Notes under the pieces: generated by a model
Told to the model about the DNA's origin: nothing
The model's database searches: none
What the model saw: only the letters and a program-made list of their open reading frames with translations
Position numbers and translations under genes: made by a program
In this document: positions 15,927-24,330 of the stretch, one piece after another
How positions within the stretch are numbered: position 1 is the stretch's first letter
Layout of the letters: each line of letters begins with the position of its first letter
From: GAS188 sp044445965
GTDB lineage: Bacteria > Pseudomonadota > Alphaproteobacteria > Rhizobiales > Beijerinckiaceae
Length of the DNA stretch: 36,393 bases
NCBI GenBank assembly: GCA_044445965.1
Contig: JBIOEJ010000051.1
Location: forward strand, 1-36,393
Reading direction: 5' to 3'

Positions 15927-16808
15927 ATGTCGGAAGAACAGAAGGCGCCTGTCGACCCCCATACCGGCAAGACGACCACAGGTCATGAGTGGGACGGCAT
16001 AGCCGAATTGAACACACCCCTGCCGCGCTGGTGGGTGTGGACGTTCTACGCCACGATCCTGTGGGCGGTCGGTTACTGGATCGTCTACCCCGCTTGGCCG
16101 CTTGTCTTCGGCGCCACCGAGGGCGTCTTCGGCTGGCACTCGCGCAGCGCGGTCGAACAGGACATCGCCGGGCTTCAGACCTTGCGTGGCCCGATGACGG
16201 CGAAACTCGCCTCTGCCTCGCTCGCCGAAATCGAGAAGACGCCCGAGCTGCTGAGCTTCGCGCGGGCGGAAGGCTCTGCCGTGTTCGCAACCAATTGCGC
16301 GCCCTGTCACGGCGCGGGCGCACAAGGCTCGAAGGGCTACCCCAACTTGAATGGCGACCGATGGCTGTGGGGCGGCACGCTGGAGCAGATCCAGCAGACG
16401 ATCACGCATGGCGCCCGCTGGGACACCGACCCCGAGACCCATATGAGCCTGATGCCGGCCTTCGGGCGCGACGGACTGCTGAAGCGCGAAGAGGTGCTCG
16501 CGACCGCCGATTTCGTCCGCAGCCTGTCGGGCTTGCCTGTCGAGCCCGGCGCGGATCTCGCGAAGGGCAAGGAGGTGTTCGCCGCCAACTGCGCCATCTG
16601 TCATGGGCCCGAGGGCAAGGGGAACCAGGAACTCGGCGCGCCGAACCTCACTGGCCAGATATGGCTCTATGGCTCCGACAGATCCGCCATCATCGAGCGC
16701 ATCACCAACGGCGGCGGCGGCGTCATGCCGGCATGGGGAGCAAAGCTCGATGCCACGACGATCAAGGCGTTGAGCGTCTATATTCATACGCTGGGCGGCG
16801 GCCAGTAG
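15927..16808 (+). CDS. ccoP: cbb3-type cytochrome c oxidase subunit III, diheme
   Basis: Diheme c-type cytochrome subunit (FixP), 293 residues, the electron entry point of the oxidase. A membrane helix spans about 36-58 (WWVWTFYATILWAVGYW). Two periplasmic cytochrome c domains follow with CAPCH at 124-128 and CAICH at 222-226. Met residues in HMSLMPAF and GVMPAWG are probable axial ligands. The frame is open upstream, but ATG at 15927, 2 bp after the ccoQ stop, gives the conserved start with the GHEWDGIAELNTPLPRWW segment. Confidence 0.97.
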   Translation: MSEEQKAPVDPHTGKTTTGHEWDGIAELNTPLPRWWVWTFYATILWAVGYWIVYPAWPLVFGATEGVFGWHSRSAVEQDIAGLQTLRGPMTAKLASASLAEIEKTPELLSFARAEGSAVFATNCAPCHGAGAQGSKGYPNLNGDRWLWGGTLEQIQQTITHGARWDTDPETHMSLMPAFGRDGLLKREEVLATADFVRSLSGLPVEPGADLAKGKEVFAANCAICHGPEGKGNQELGAPNLTGQIWLYGSDRSAIIERITNGGGGVMPAWGAKLDATTIKALSVYIHTLGGGQ

Positions 16809-16811
16809 ACG

Positions 16812-18272
16812 ATGACCAGCGTCAGCCTCAAGGACGCCCCCGTCGCGGCGGATGCCGAAGACGAACCTCTTTATGCGCCGGCGCGCCGCATCTATCCCCA
16901 GACGGTGTCGGGTACCTTCCGCCGCCTCAAATGGGGGCTGCTGGCGTTCACCCTCGGCATCTACTACCTGCTGCCGTTCATCAGATGGCATCGCGGCCCC
17001 AATGAACCGACGCAGGCCGTCCTCGTCGATCTCGCGCACCGGCGCTTCTACTTCTTCTTCATCGAGCTGTGGCCGCAAGAGGTCTACTATTTCACGGGCC
17101 TGTTGATTCTCGCCGCCCTCATACTCTTCCTGATGAACGCGGTCGCCGGCCGTATGTGGTGCGGCTATCTGTGTCCCCAAACCGTGTGGACCGATCTGTT
17201 CATGGCGGTCGAGCGCCTGATCGAAGGCGATCGGCGCGAGCGCATCCACAAGGATGCGGGGCCTCTCACGCTCCGGCGCTTCACTGAGAAGCTGTTCAAG
17301 CATTCGGTCTGGCTCGCCATCGCCTGGTGGACCGGCGGCGCCTGGGTGCTCTATTTCGCCGACGCACCGACTTTGGTCGTCGAGCTCGCCACTTTTTCGG
17401 CGCCGCCCGTCGCTTACGGTGCGATCGCGGTCTTGACCTTCACGACCTATGTGCTTGCCGGCCATATGCGCGAGCAAGTCTGCCTCTATATGTGCCCCTG
17501 GCCGCGCATCCAGGCGGCACTTACCGACGAGAACGCGCTCAACGTCACCTATCGCTATGATCGCGGAGAGCCCCGCAACTCACTCAAGAAGGCGCAACTG
17601 CTGCGCGCCGCGAACCAACCGGCGGGCGATTGCATCGATTGCGGTCAATGTGTCGTCGTATGTCCCACCGGGGTCGACATCCGTGACGGCGCCAATCTCG
17701 GCTGCATCCAATGCGGATTGTGCATCGACGCCTGCGACACGGTGATGCACAAGATCGGCCGCCCGTCCCGCCTGATCGCCTATGACACGGACATCAACAT
17801 CAAGCGGCGGCTCGACGGCCTCGAGCCGGTCTATCGCCTCTTGCGGGCCCGCACCCTGCTCTATGCGGCGCTGATCGCGCTCGTCGGCTCGGTGATGCTC
17901 TTCACGCTGCTCGGGCGGGCCGAATACGGGATCGCCGTCATCCATGACCGCAACCCGCTCTATGTTCGTCTTTCGGACGGAGCGATTCGCAACGCCTATA
18001 CGGTTCGCTTCGTCAACAAGGAAAGCGAAACGCGCCGGTTCAGGCTCACCGTGTCGGGTGTCGACGAAGCCGCGGTCGAGATCATCGGCGCCGAGCACGA
18101 CCTCTCCGGCCGCGAGATCGTCGAAGTCGGGCCGGACCAGACGCGCGAAGTGCGTGTGCTCGTCTCGACAGGGATGAAGGCGCCGGGCGGCTCGGTGCCG
18201 CTCACCTTCACGGCGATCGGCGAGGACGGGGCGATCGTTGCGACCATCAAGGATTTCTTCCGGTCGCCTTAA
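16812..18272 (+). CDS. ccoG: cbb3 oxidase accessory ferredoxin-like protein
   Basis: Inner-membrane Fe-S protein (FixG) needed for cbb3 maturation; CcoG is known to reduce Cu(II) to Cu(I) for the oxidase copper centre. It has 486 residues. Membrane helices lie near 40-58, 93-112, 163-183 and 202-216, followed by two 4Fe-4S clusters: CIDCGQC...C with Cys 274, 277, 280, 284, and CIQCGLC...C with Cys 298, 301, 304, 308. CGYLCP near 117-122 and CLYMCPW near 224-230 are conserved in the family. Another helix near 344-361 and a C-terminal Ig-like periplasmic domain complete it. It starts 3 bp after ccoP, so one transcript with ccoNOQP is likely. Confidence 0.95.
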   Translation: MTSVSLKDAPVAADAEDEPLYAPARRIYPQTVSGTFRRLKWGLLAFTLGIYYLLPFIRWHRGPNEPTQAVLVDLAHRRFYFFFIELWPQEVYYFTGLLILAALILFLMNAVAGRMWCGYLCPQTVWTDLFMAVERLIEGDRRERIHKDAGPLTLRRFTEKLFKHSVWLAIAWWTGGAWVLYFADAPTLVVELATFSAPPVAYGAIAVLTFTTYVLAGHMREQVCLYMCPWPRIQAALTDENALNVTYRYDRGEPRNSLKKAQLLRAANQPAGDCIDCGQCVVVCPTGVDIRDGANLGCIQCGLCIDACDTVMHKIGRPSRLIAYDTDINIKRRLDGLEPVYRLLRARTLLYAALIALVGSVMLFTLLGRAEYGIAVIHDRNPLYVRLSDGAIRNAYTVRFVNKESETRRFRLTVSGVDEAAVEIIGAEHDLSGREIVEVGPDQTREVRVLVSTGMKAPGGSVPLTFTAIGEDGAIVATIKDFFRSP

Positions 18273-18287
18273 TCAGGAGAGGGTCGC

Positions 18288-18815
18288 ATGTCGAAGGTTC
18301 TCTTGCAGGCAGTCGGCTGGCGCGGCAAGCCCGAGCACGAGGGACGGCCTTTGACGGGCCGCAAGGTGCTTGCCATCCTCGTCGCCTTCTTCGGAACCGT
18401 CGGGTCGGTCAATGCCTTGATGGTCCACTATGCGCTCTCCTCCTTCCGGGGCGAGGTCGCCGACCATCCCTACGAGGCGGGCCTCGCCTTCAATGCGGAG
18501 CTCGCCGCGGCGCGCGCCCAAGAGGCGAGGAATTGGAAGGTCCAGGTGAAATTCGCTCATGGCATCGAAGGCAGGCGCCTCGAAGTATCGGCCCGGGATG
18601 CGCAAGGCGGTCCGATCGGCGGCTTGCGCTTCACCGGCATATTCGCCGCGCCCGTCGATGGGGCGCTCGACCGGCGCGTCGGTCTCGAGGAGACGGGGGC
18701 CGGGGTCTATGTCGGGGAAGTGCCGGTCGCCTCCGGCCATTGGGACCTCGAGCTCCTGGCGACACGCGACGGCGAGACGCTGTTCCAGTCGAAGAACCGC
18801 ATCCTCGTCGAGTGA
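18288..18815 (+). CDS. ccoH: cbb3 oxidase assembly protein FixH/CcoH
   Basis: A 175-residue inner-membrane protein required for stable cbb3 assembly. One membrane helix lies at about 27-49 (KVLAILVAFFGTVGSVNALM), with the family segment ALSSFRG following and a C-terminal periplasmic beta-rich domain (GAGVYVGEVPVASGHWDLEL). The ribosome site is in CAGGAGAGGG upstream of the ATG. It sits between ccoG and ccoI as in all GHIS operons. Confidence 0.95.
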   Translation: MSKVLLQAVGWRGKPEHEGRPLTGRKVLAILVAFFGTVGSVNALMVHYALSSFRGEVADHPYEAGLAFNAELAAARAQEARNWKVQVKFAHGIEGRRLEVSARDAQGGPIGGLRFTGIFAAPVDGALDRRVGLEETGAGVYVGEVPVASGHWDLELLATRDGETLFQSKNRILVE

Positions 18816-18824
18816 CCGGGCGCC

Positions 18825-21092
18825 ATGGATGTTCCGGTCGATTTGTCGGGCTTCGTCAAGCGGAGCGATGACGGCAAGGCGGAGATCGATTTCGCCGTGC
18901 AGGGTGTCGCCTGCGCGGCCTGCATCGGCAAGATCGAGCAGGCCGTGGGACGCATGCGGGGGGCGCCCTCCGCGCGCCTGAACTATACGACCCGCAGGCT
19001 CAAGGTCACTTGGCGTGACGGCGATTTCCAGCCGGGCGAAGTCGGCCGCGCGCTCGCCCCCCTCGGCTACCGCATCCAGCCCTTCGACCTCGGCAGCGTC
19101 GAGAGCGAGGACGCGCAGCGGGCGCGCGCCTTGCTGCGCTGCCTTGCGGTCGCGGGCTTCGCGGCCATGAACGTGATGCTGCTCTCGGTCTCAGTCTGGG
19201 CCGGCGATGCGAGCGGCATGGACGAGGCGACGCGCGATCTCTTCCATTGGCTGTCGGCACTCATCGCACTGCCGGCCGCCGCCTTCGCGGGACAGCCCTT
19301 CTTTACCAGTGCCTTCAATGCTTTGCGGGCGCGTAGCCTCAATATGGATGTGCCGATCTCGCTCGGCATCTCGCTCGCCCTCGTCATGTCCCTGGTCGAG
19401 ACGGCTCATCATGCTCGGCATGCTTATTTCGATTCGGCGCTGATGCTGATGTTCTTCCTGCTACTGGGCCGCGTCCTCGAGCACGGCATGCGTCGCAAGA
19501 CACGCAGCGTCGTGAGCAATCTCGCGAGCCTGCGCGCCCCACTTGCCTGCCGATTAGGATCGGACGGCAATGCCGTCGACGTGCCGGTCAATGCGCTGAA
19601 GCTCGGCGACGTCGTGCTCGTGCGCCCGGGCGACCGCATTCCGGTCGACGGCGTGGTGACGATCGGCAAGGCCGAAATCGACGAGAGCCTGATCACCGGC
19701 GAGACGCGGCGCCGCGCCATCGGGCCGGGCGATACCGTCTATGCCGGATCGTTGAGCTTCGACGGCGCGTTGCGCGTTGCCGTCCGCGCCGCGGGATCAG
19801 GCACGTTGCTCGATGAAATCGAGCGTCTTCTGGAGTCGGCCTCCACGGCGAAGTCGCGCTATGTGCGCCTCGCCGATCGTGCGGCGCGGCTCTATGCGCC
19901 TGTGGTTCATGTGACCGCCTTGGCGACCGCGCTCGGCTGGATGCTGGCGGGCGCGTCCTTGCACGACGCCGTCATCACGGCGATCGCGGTCCTCATCATC
20001 ACCTGCCCCTGCGCCTTGGCGCTCGCCGTTCCCGCCGTGCATGTGGTGACGAGCGGCACCCTGTTCCGTTCGGGCGTGCTGCTCAATGCCGGGGACGCCA
20101 TCGAGCGGCTCGCCGAAGTCGATATGGTGGTGTTCGACAAGACCGGGACCTTGACGCTGCCGCAACCGGGGATCGACGACCGCGACGGCATCGCGCCGGA
20201 TCTCCTCGCCACGGCGGCGAGACTCGCTCTCTCGAGCCATCATCCCCTGGCTCGGGCACTGGCTGAGGAGGCGTCCTCGCATATGCCCTTCGACAATGTG
20301 CGCGAGGAGACCGGGCGCGGCGTCAGCGTCGTGGTCGACGGGCAGGAGGCGAGGCTGGGCAGCGCCGATTTCTGCGGCATCGAGGAGCATGGCGCGCGGA
20401 TCGCAAACGATCGCGGCCTGTCCTTGATCGCCTTCCGTCACGGCAATCGGCGAGCCATCTTCGGCATGCGCCAGCGATTGCGGCCGGACGCCCAAGCCGT
20501 CATCGCCTGGTTGAGGCGCCGCGGTCTCGCACTCGAGATTCTGTCGGGAGATCAGCCGCAGGCCGTGTCCGAGATCGCCGAGACGCTCGCGATCCACAAC
20601 GCCTTCGGCGGGGTGAAGCCTGCCGGCAAGGTCGGTCATCTCGCGGCGCTTCGCGACAAAGGCTGCAAGGTACTCATGGTCGGAGACGGGCTGAACGACG
20701 CGCCGGCCCTGGCCGCCGCTCATGTCTCATTGTCTCCGGCCACGGCAGCGAGCGTAACCCAGGCGGCCGCCGACGCAATCTTTCTCGGAGATCGCCTGAG
20801 GCCGGTCTGCGCCGCCATAGCGGCCAGCCGGAAGGCGCTTCGCCTCATGCGTGAAAACCTGGCGCTGGCCATCATCTACAATGCCCTTGCCGTGCCGCTC
20901 GCCATCGCCGGTTTCGTCACGCCGCTCCTTGCCGCCGTCGCCATGTCGGGCTCCTCGCTCCTCGTGACGTTGAATGCGATGCGTGCTCATGGCGCGTGCG
21001 ATCTCGGCTATGCCGCGGAGTTCGACGAGAAGCCTGTCGCGCCCGCCGGTGGAACCGCCAGTGTTGCGGCCCATATTGGGTTCGCCTCATGA
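18825..21092 (+). CDS. ccoI: copper-exporting P1B-1 ATPase for oxidase assembly
   Basis: Inner-membrane ATPase (FixI), 755 residues, supplying copper for cbb3 assembly. It has a single N-terminal metal-binding domain with CAAC (Cys30, Cys33), the actuator TGE at 291-293, the membrane copper site CPC at 394-396 in ITCPCALALAVP, the phosphorylated Asp438 (DKTGTLT), the nucleotide-domain His-Pro at 473-474 and GDGLNDAPAL near the end. Unlike the copA remnant at 8756, every catalytic motif is present. The stop overlaps ccoS by 4 bp (ATGA). Confidence 0.96.
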   Translation: MDVPVDLSGFVKRSDDGKAEIDFAVQGVACAACIGKIEQAVGRMRGAPSARLNYTTRRLKVTWRDGDFQPGEVGRALAPLGYRIQPFDLGSVESEDAQRARALLRCLAVAGFAAMNVMLLSVSVWAGDASGMDEATRDLFHWLSALIALPAAAFAGQPFFTSAFNALRARSLNMDVPISLGISLALVMSLVETAHHARHAYFDSALMLMFFLLLGRVLEHGMRRKTRSVVSNLASLRAPLACRLGSDGNAVDVPVNALKLGDVVLVRPGDRIPVDGVVTIGKAEIDESLITGETRRRAIGPGDTVYAGSLSFDGALRVAVRAAGSGTLLDEIERLLESASTAKSRYVRLADRAARLYAPVVHVTALATALGWMLAGASLHDAVITAIAVLIITCPCALALAVPAVHVVTSGTLFRSGVLLNAGDAIERLAEVDMVVFDKTGTLTLPQPGIDDRDGIAPDLLATAARLALSSHHPLARALAEEASSHMPFDNVREETGRGVSVVVDGQEARLGSADFCGIEEHGARIANDRGLSLIAFRHGNRRAIFGMRQRLRPDAQAVIAWLRRRGLALEILSGDQPQAVSEIAETLAIHNAFGGVKPAGKVGHLAALRDKGCKVLMVGDGLNDAPALAAAHVSLSPATAASVTQAAADAIFLGDRLRPVCAAIAASRKALRLMRENLALAIIYNALAVPLAIAGFVTPLLAAVAMSGSSLLVTLNAMRAHGACDLGYAAEFDEKPVAPAGGTASVAAHIGFAS

Positions 21093-21244
21093 CCGTGCTC
21101 CTTTATCTGGTACCGGCGGCGCTCTCGCTTGGCATCGCGGGCCTCTTCGCCTTCATGTGGTCGTTACGCGCCGGGCAATATGACGATCTCGACGGCGCGG
21201 CCTTACGCGTGCTGGAGGATGACGATATCGGGAGGCCTGATTGA
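21089..21244 (+). CDS. ccoS: cbb3 oxidase maturation protein CcoS
   Basis: A 51-residue membrane protein (FixS) needed for cofactor insertion into cbb3 oxidase. It has an N-terminal helix (about 3-24, LLYLVPAALSLGIAGLFAF) and then the family motif WSLRAGQYDDLDG with a C-terminal ILEDD-like VLEDDD. It starts inside the ccoI stop (ATGA overlap) and overlaps the TTG start of the next gene, showing tight coupling. Confidence 0.95.
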   Translation: MTVLLYLVPAALSLGIAGLFAFMWSLRAGQYDDLDGAALRVLEDDDIGRPD

Positions 21245-22350
21245 GCTCGCTCGACCTCCACATAGAGGCGGCGCGGGCCGGGCGTCTCGACTGCGCCTGC
21301 ACCTTGCCCGGCGGCGCGGCACCCGGGCTTCGTTCCGATGCGTGGCGGCTCGCCTTCGGCTTCGGCTTCGCGGTGCTGGCGCAGGCACTCACCCTGACCG
21401 CGCTGCCCCTTGCGGGCGCGACGCTAGCCCCCGGTTCCTGGCGGGCGAGCCTCCCTTATGCGCTCACCTTGCTGGGCGCCGCCATGGCGAGCTTGCCGGC
21501 CTCGCTGCTCCTCGATCGCGTCGGCCGGCGCGCGGCCTTCGCGCTTGGCGCCGCTTTCGGAATCGCCGGCGGAGCGCTTGCCGGCTGGGCGATCACGTCT
21601 CGCCGGTTTCCGGAGCTCTGTGTCGGAGCCCTATGGCTCGGCGTGGCGCAAGGCTTTGCGCTGTTTTACCGGCATGCGGCCGCCGCCGGAGGTCAGGGTG
21701 GCGCGCGCGCCGCCCTGACAGTGCTGTGCGGCGGATGCCTGGCAAGCCTCGCCGCGCCGAGCCTCGTGCTTTTCAGCCAGGGGCTTGGGCCTTATGGCGA
21801 TAGGGCGCTCATGCTCGCGGCTGGCATAGCGAGCTTCGCGGCCCTGCCCATCCTGCTGACATTGCCGCATCGGATCAGCGATCGACCGGGCGTCGAACGC
21901 ACCGAGGCGAGGACTGCCGGTTTGTGGCCGATCATTGCGCTCGGTGCCGGCGCTTGGTTCGGCATGGCGCATGTCATGGCAAGCGCCCCCTCGGCGCTGA
22001 TCGGTTGCGGCATCGGCCAAGCGGCCCTGGGCGGGCTCATCTCGTGGCACCTCGTCGCAATGTACGGACCGATGGCGCTCGCCACCCAGTTGCGCGGCAT
22101 CATGGAGAGCGCGCTTACGGTCCCGATCGGGGCGCTGTGCCTTTTTCTCGCGATGGGGGTGCCGTACCTCGCCGATGCCGCCCCCATCGAGCTCCTGTTG
22201 ATTGCGGCAGGCGCCGGATGGTCCCTCGTCCAAATCGGCCTTAGCCCTCGCCTCTACGCCAGCGGACGGCGCTCGAGAACGGCACTGGCGGTCCACGATA
22301 CCGCGCTCCTCGCCGCCGCCGTGCTGGGCGCCCTGACGGCGGGCGCATGA
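21241..22350 (+). CDS. ccoA: CcoA-like MFS copper importer for cbb3 oxidase
   Basis: A polytopic MFS-type membrane protein of 369 residues with roughly 10-12 helices and an N-terminal cytoplasmic tail. Two motifs stand out: MAHVM (Met242, Met246) and HLVAM (His270, Met274). Rhodobacter capsulatus CcoA, the Cu importer that feeds cbb3 assembly, needs an MxxxM and an HxxxM motif at 233/237 and 261/265, and the spacing here is identical. The start is TTG at 21241, overlapping the ccoS stop, with GGGAGG 5 nt upstream. The position as the last gene of the ccoGHIS set supports a role in oxidase copper supply. The function is inferred from motifs and context; overall similarity was not measured. Confidence 0.8.
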   Translation: MSSLDLHIEAARAGRLDCACTLPGGAAPGLRSDAWRLAFGFGFAVLAQALTLTALPLAGATLAPGSWRASLPYALTLLGAAMASLPASLLLDRVGRRAAFALGAAFGIAGGALAGWAITSRRFPELCVGALWLGVAQGFALFYRHAAAAGGQGGARAALTVLCGGCLASLAAPSLVLFSQGLGPYGDRALMLAAGIASFAALPILLTLPHRISDRPGVERTEARTAGLWPIIALGAGAWFGMAHVMASAPSALIGCGIGQAALGGLISWHLVAMYGPMALATQLRGIMESALTVPIGALCLFLAMGVPYLADAAPIELLLIAAGAGWSLVQIGLSPRLYASGRRSRTALAVHDTALLAAAVLGALTAGA

Positions 22351-22411
22351 TGAGGCGCTACAGACTCCGGTCCGGAACCGGCTTGATGCATATCTCGATC
22401 GTGGCGCCTCA
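22351..22411. terminator. possible bidirectional terminator between convergent genes
   Basis: An 8-bp inverted repeat, TGAGGCGC at 22351-22358 and GCGCCTCA at 22404-22411, encloses a smaller CCGG-TCCGGAA-CCGG hairpin at 22367-22381. It lies between the convergent ccoA-like gene and the 22409-22849 gene. No T run follows, so the terminator call is weak. Confidence 0.3.
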
Positions 22412-22849
22412 AGACGAGGTCGCGACTTTTCCCCGCGTCGAGGCAAGACGCATTTGATAGGCGCTCACGGCAAGCGACGACGCCAAGCGGCGCGCGAACT
22501 CCTCATCGATAAGGAACGACGCCGTCACCTGTGCTTCGTCGGCCGCGGAGCGCCCGGATAATTGGAGACGCAGGCACCCGCTCGCTGGATCCGCGACGAC
22601 GCGCATGGTGTCGGCGACAATCGGCAAGGACTTGCTTTCGGCCGCGCTGGCGTCGGCAACTTTTTCCAGAGCCGAACGCACCGCTTCCCTGTGCGGCCCG
22701 GCCGCGGTCCACTGCCCCGTGTCGAGCAGATCGACGATGGTCCCGTTGCTCAATCCGAACCGCCAGCGATCATCGCTTTGCACGCGGCCTTCGTGCTGGA
22801 TTTCGTACCCGGCTGCACGAAGTTTCGCCACGAGCGCTTCTTTGTCCAT
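22409..22849 (-). CDS. conserved-looking hypothetical protein, 146 residues
   Basis: A soluble-looking protein that I do not recognise. The N-terminus (MDKEALVAKLRAAGYEIQHE) is a short amphipathic helix; a GLSNGTIVDLLDTGQW segment follows. The C-terminal half contains alternating hydrophobic residues (TMRVVADPASGCLRLQLSG) suggestive of a beta sheet. There is no signal peptide or membrane helix. The frame is open to 22993, but ATG at 22849 with GAAGGA upstream is preferred because the extension is Arg- and Trp-rich with no pattern. It lies 67 bp downstream of the 53-residue gene on the same strand, so both may be read from the FixK box at 23153-23166. Confidence 0.6.
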   Translation of the reverse strand: MDKEALVAKLRAAGYEIQHEGRVQSDDRWRFGLSNGTIVDLLDTGQWTAAGPHREAVRSALEKVADASAAESKSLPIVADTMRVVADPASGCLRLQLSGRSAADEAQVTASFLIDEEFARRLASSLAVSAYQMRLASTRGKVATSS

Positions 22850-22916
22850 CGGCAGCGTCCTTCGGCAATTTGCGGCTTCGTGAAACCCTAAGGCACCAGG
22901 AAGCCAGAATCCCTTT

Positions 22917-23078
22917 TCACTTTCCGCGCGAAAATAACCTGGGCACCAAGCGACCAAGCCGACGTGCCAAGCGCGCCGTGCCGAGGGCGGCAACGAGGAA
23001 GCCGACCGCCCAGATACGCAGAACGACGCCCAACAAGTCGCGCGCCGTATGTTCGGGGCTCGGCTTGGTCACGCTCAT
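22917..23078 (-). CDS. 53-residue membrane protein, FixK-controlled
   Basis: Found by hand translation: begins MSVTKPSPEHTARDLLGVVL, then a hydrophobic helix (IWAVGFLVAALGT, about 22-34) and a strongly basic tail (ARLARRLGRLVPRLFSRGK). It is a likely single-span inner-membrane protein with the basic end inside, or an amphipathic membrane-associated peptide. GAGGG lies 8-12 nt before the ATG. The FixK box at 23153-23166 is centred 81 bp upstream, the same geometry as at the receiver gene. I know no function. Confidence 0.6.
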   Translation of the reverse strand: MSVTKPSPEHTARDLLGVVLRIWAVGFLVAALGTARLARRLGRLVPRLFSRGK

Positions 23079-23152
23079 GGTGGTTGCCCTCGGCTTATCG
23101 CGGGTACGTCGAACTCCACGCGTGCAGACAAGCAGGTTTGCGAGCGGCCGTT

Positions 23153-23166
23153 TTGACCTGGCTCAA
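23153..23166 (-). promoter_or_regulatory. FixK box for the 53-residue gene
   Basis: TTGA-CCTGGC-TCAA, a perfect match. It lies 56 bp after the CBS-BON stop and upstream of the 53-residue gene; class II spacing predicts a TSS near 23118, about 40 nt before the ATG. Confidence 0.75.
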
Positions 23167-23221
23167 GACTGGTCATTCCCCATCTACGATTCTTTCGACC
23201 TGCCTTGATCGGCCTACGCCG

Positions 23222-23947
23222 CTATCCGGATCGCGCCTTTTCCTCGGCCGGATCGATATAGGCGCCGGTGAACGGCTCGACATAGACGAGGCGATCGCGC
23301 ACTTCCTTCACCCCGGGGGTATTCTCGGCGCACACGCGAATGGCGTCACGGTAGCGATCGTCCAAGATGATGCCGCCGAGCTCGACCACTCCATCACTCA
23401 CCTTGAGTCTGAGCGACGATCCGGGCATCCAACTCTGGTTTTTCAAATCGGCTTCGATGGCGGCGGCGATGCGCCGATCGTTCGGGTTCTCCGGCGGTGC
23501 CGCTCCCGGGGCCGCCAGGAGGGCCCTGAGCAGGTCCGCGCGCGTGACGATTCCCACGAGCCTGCCTGCCTGCAGCACCGGCACGCGCTTGATGTGTTTT
23601 TGCTCCATGAGCGACACGATATCCTCGAGCGAGGCGTCATCCTCCACGTTGATCGGTGCGCTCGTCATCACCTCCTCGACGCGGCGGCCATGCGTGTGGA
23701 CGTAATCGGCCGCGCTGCGGCCGGGGATCAGGAAGGCCTCGATCCAACGCGGCCGATGCCGCTCCGTGCCGAGCTCGGTGCGACGCAAGAGATCGCCTTC
23801 GCTCAGCATGCCGACCAGCCGACCCTCGGCGTCCACGACCGGAAGCCCACTCAGATGCGAGCGCAACATCACGCCGATCGCCTCGCTGATCTGCGCCGCA
23901 GGGCTGACCGAAATCACCGGCGAAGTCATCACATCGCGAGCTTGCAT
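23222..23947 (-). CDS. CBS-domain pair fused to a BON domain
   Basis: A 241-residue cytoplasmic protein. Two CBS domains come first: MQARDVMTSPVISVSP to LVGMLSEGDLLRR (about 1-57) and VEEVMTSAPINVEDD to LVGIVTRADLLRALL (about 90-144). A BON domain follows at about 155-222 (SLRLKVSDGVVELGG, TPGVKEVRDRLVYVEP). CBS pairs bind adenine nucleotides and sense energy state; BON is thought to bind lipid or membrane surfaces. There is no signal peptide, so BON would act inside the cell. The target is unknown. A GAGGA ribosome site precedes the ATG. The FixK box at 24032-24045 is centred 91 bp upstream. Confidence 0.88.
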   Translation of the reverse strand: MQARDVMTSPVISVSPAAQISEAIGVMLRSHLSGLPVVDAEGRLVGMLSEGDLLRRTELGTERHRPRWIEAFLIPGRSAADYVHTHGRRVEEVMTSAPINVEDDASLEDIVSLMEQKHIKRVPVLQAGRLVGIVTRADLLRALLAAPGAAPPENPNDRRIAAAIEADLKNQSWMPGSSLRLKVSDGVVELGGIILDDRYRDAIRVCAENTPGVKEVRDRLVYVEPFTGAYIDPAEEKARSG

Positions 23948-24031
23948 CGGCTTATCCTCTTCTGGCCGCCCGGACGGCTGGGCGGAAGCCTCATGCTCTG
24001 AGCTTCCTGGATCACCAGAGCCTCGCCCATA

Positions 24032-24045
24032 TTGATCGTGATCAA
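24032..24045 (-). promoter_or_regulatory. FixK box for the CBS-BON gene
   Basis: TTGA-TCGTGA-TCAA, a perfect match. Class II spacing predicts a TSS near 23997, 50 nt before the CBS-BON ATG. Confidence 0.8.
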
Positions 24046-24156
24046 ACGAGCGCCATCGACCATGACTCTCCGCTCGGTTCGGCTGCGGCCCGGCACGGCT
24101 GCATAACCGCTTCCGGACGCGGCGGAGCTTTCCGGCCCGGCTAAGAGCACAGGCAG

Positions 24157-24170
24157 TTGATCCTGATCAA
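24157..24170 (+). promoter_or_regulatory. FixK box for the PRTase-STAS-MlaE-MlaF unit
   Basis: TTGA-TCCTGA-TCAA, a perfect match. Class II spacing predicts a TSS near 24205, leaving an unusually long leader of about 126 nt before the ATG at 24331. Confidence 0.75.
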
Positions 24171-24330
24171 CGTCGCCCTGGCTTGGGCTGGGTACCCTTC
24201 CTATTGATTTCAACAACTCGGCCCTATCGGGGGGCTTCGACCGTAAAGAATCCGAAGAATCCGGCTTGAGCCTCAGATGGCGTGCTTGCTTTCCTAAAGG
24301 CGCCGAAATCCTCATGCGAGAAGGAATTCA

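Larger units (their letters stand above)
23948..24330. other. divergent regulatory spacer with two FixK boxes
   Basis: A 383-bp stretch between the CBS-BON gene and the phosphoribosyltransferase gene. It holds two perfect FixK boxes about 125 bp apart, one suitably placed for each direction. No convincing small gene was found in it; open frames here overlap the boxes and lack ribosome sites. Confidence 0.7.

Noticed and set aside
15855..17477. Minus-strand open frame of 540 codons opposite ccoP and ccoG
   Set aside because: Low-complexity charged sequence antisense to two certain genes; no family signal.
23929..24315. Minus-strand 128-codon frame upstream of the CBS-BON gene
   Set aside because: It spans both FixK boxes, lacks a ribosome site and has no recognisable pattern.
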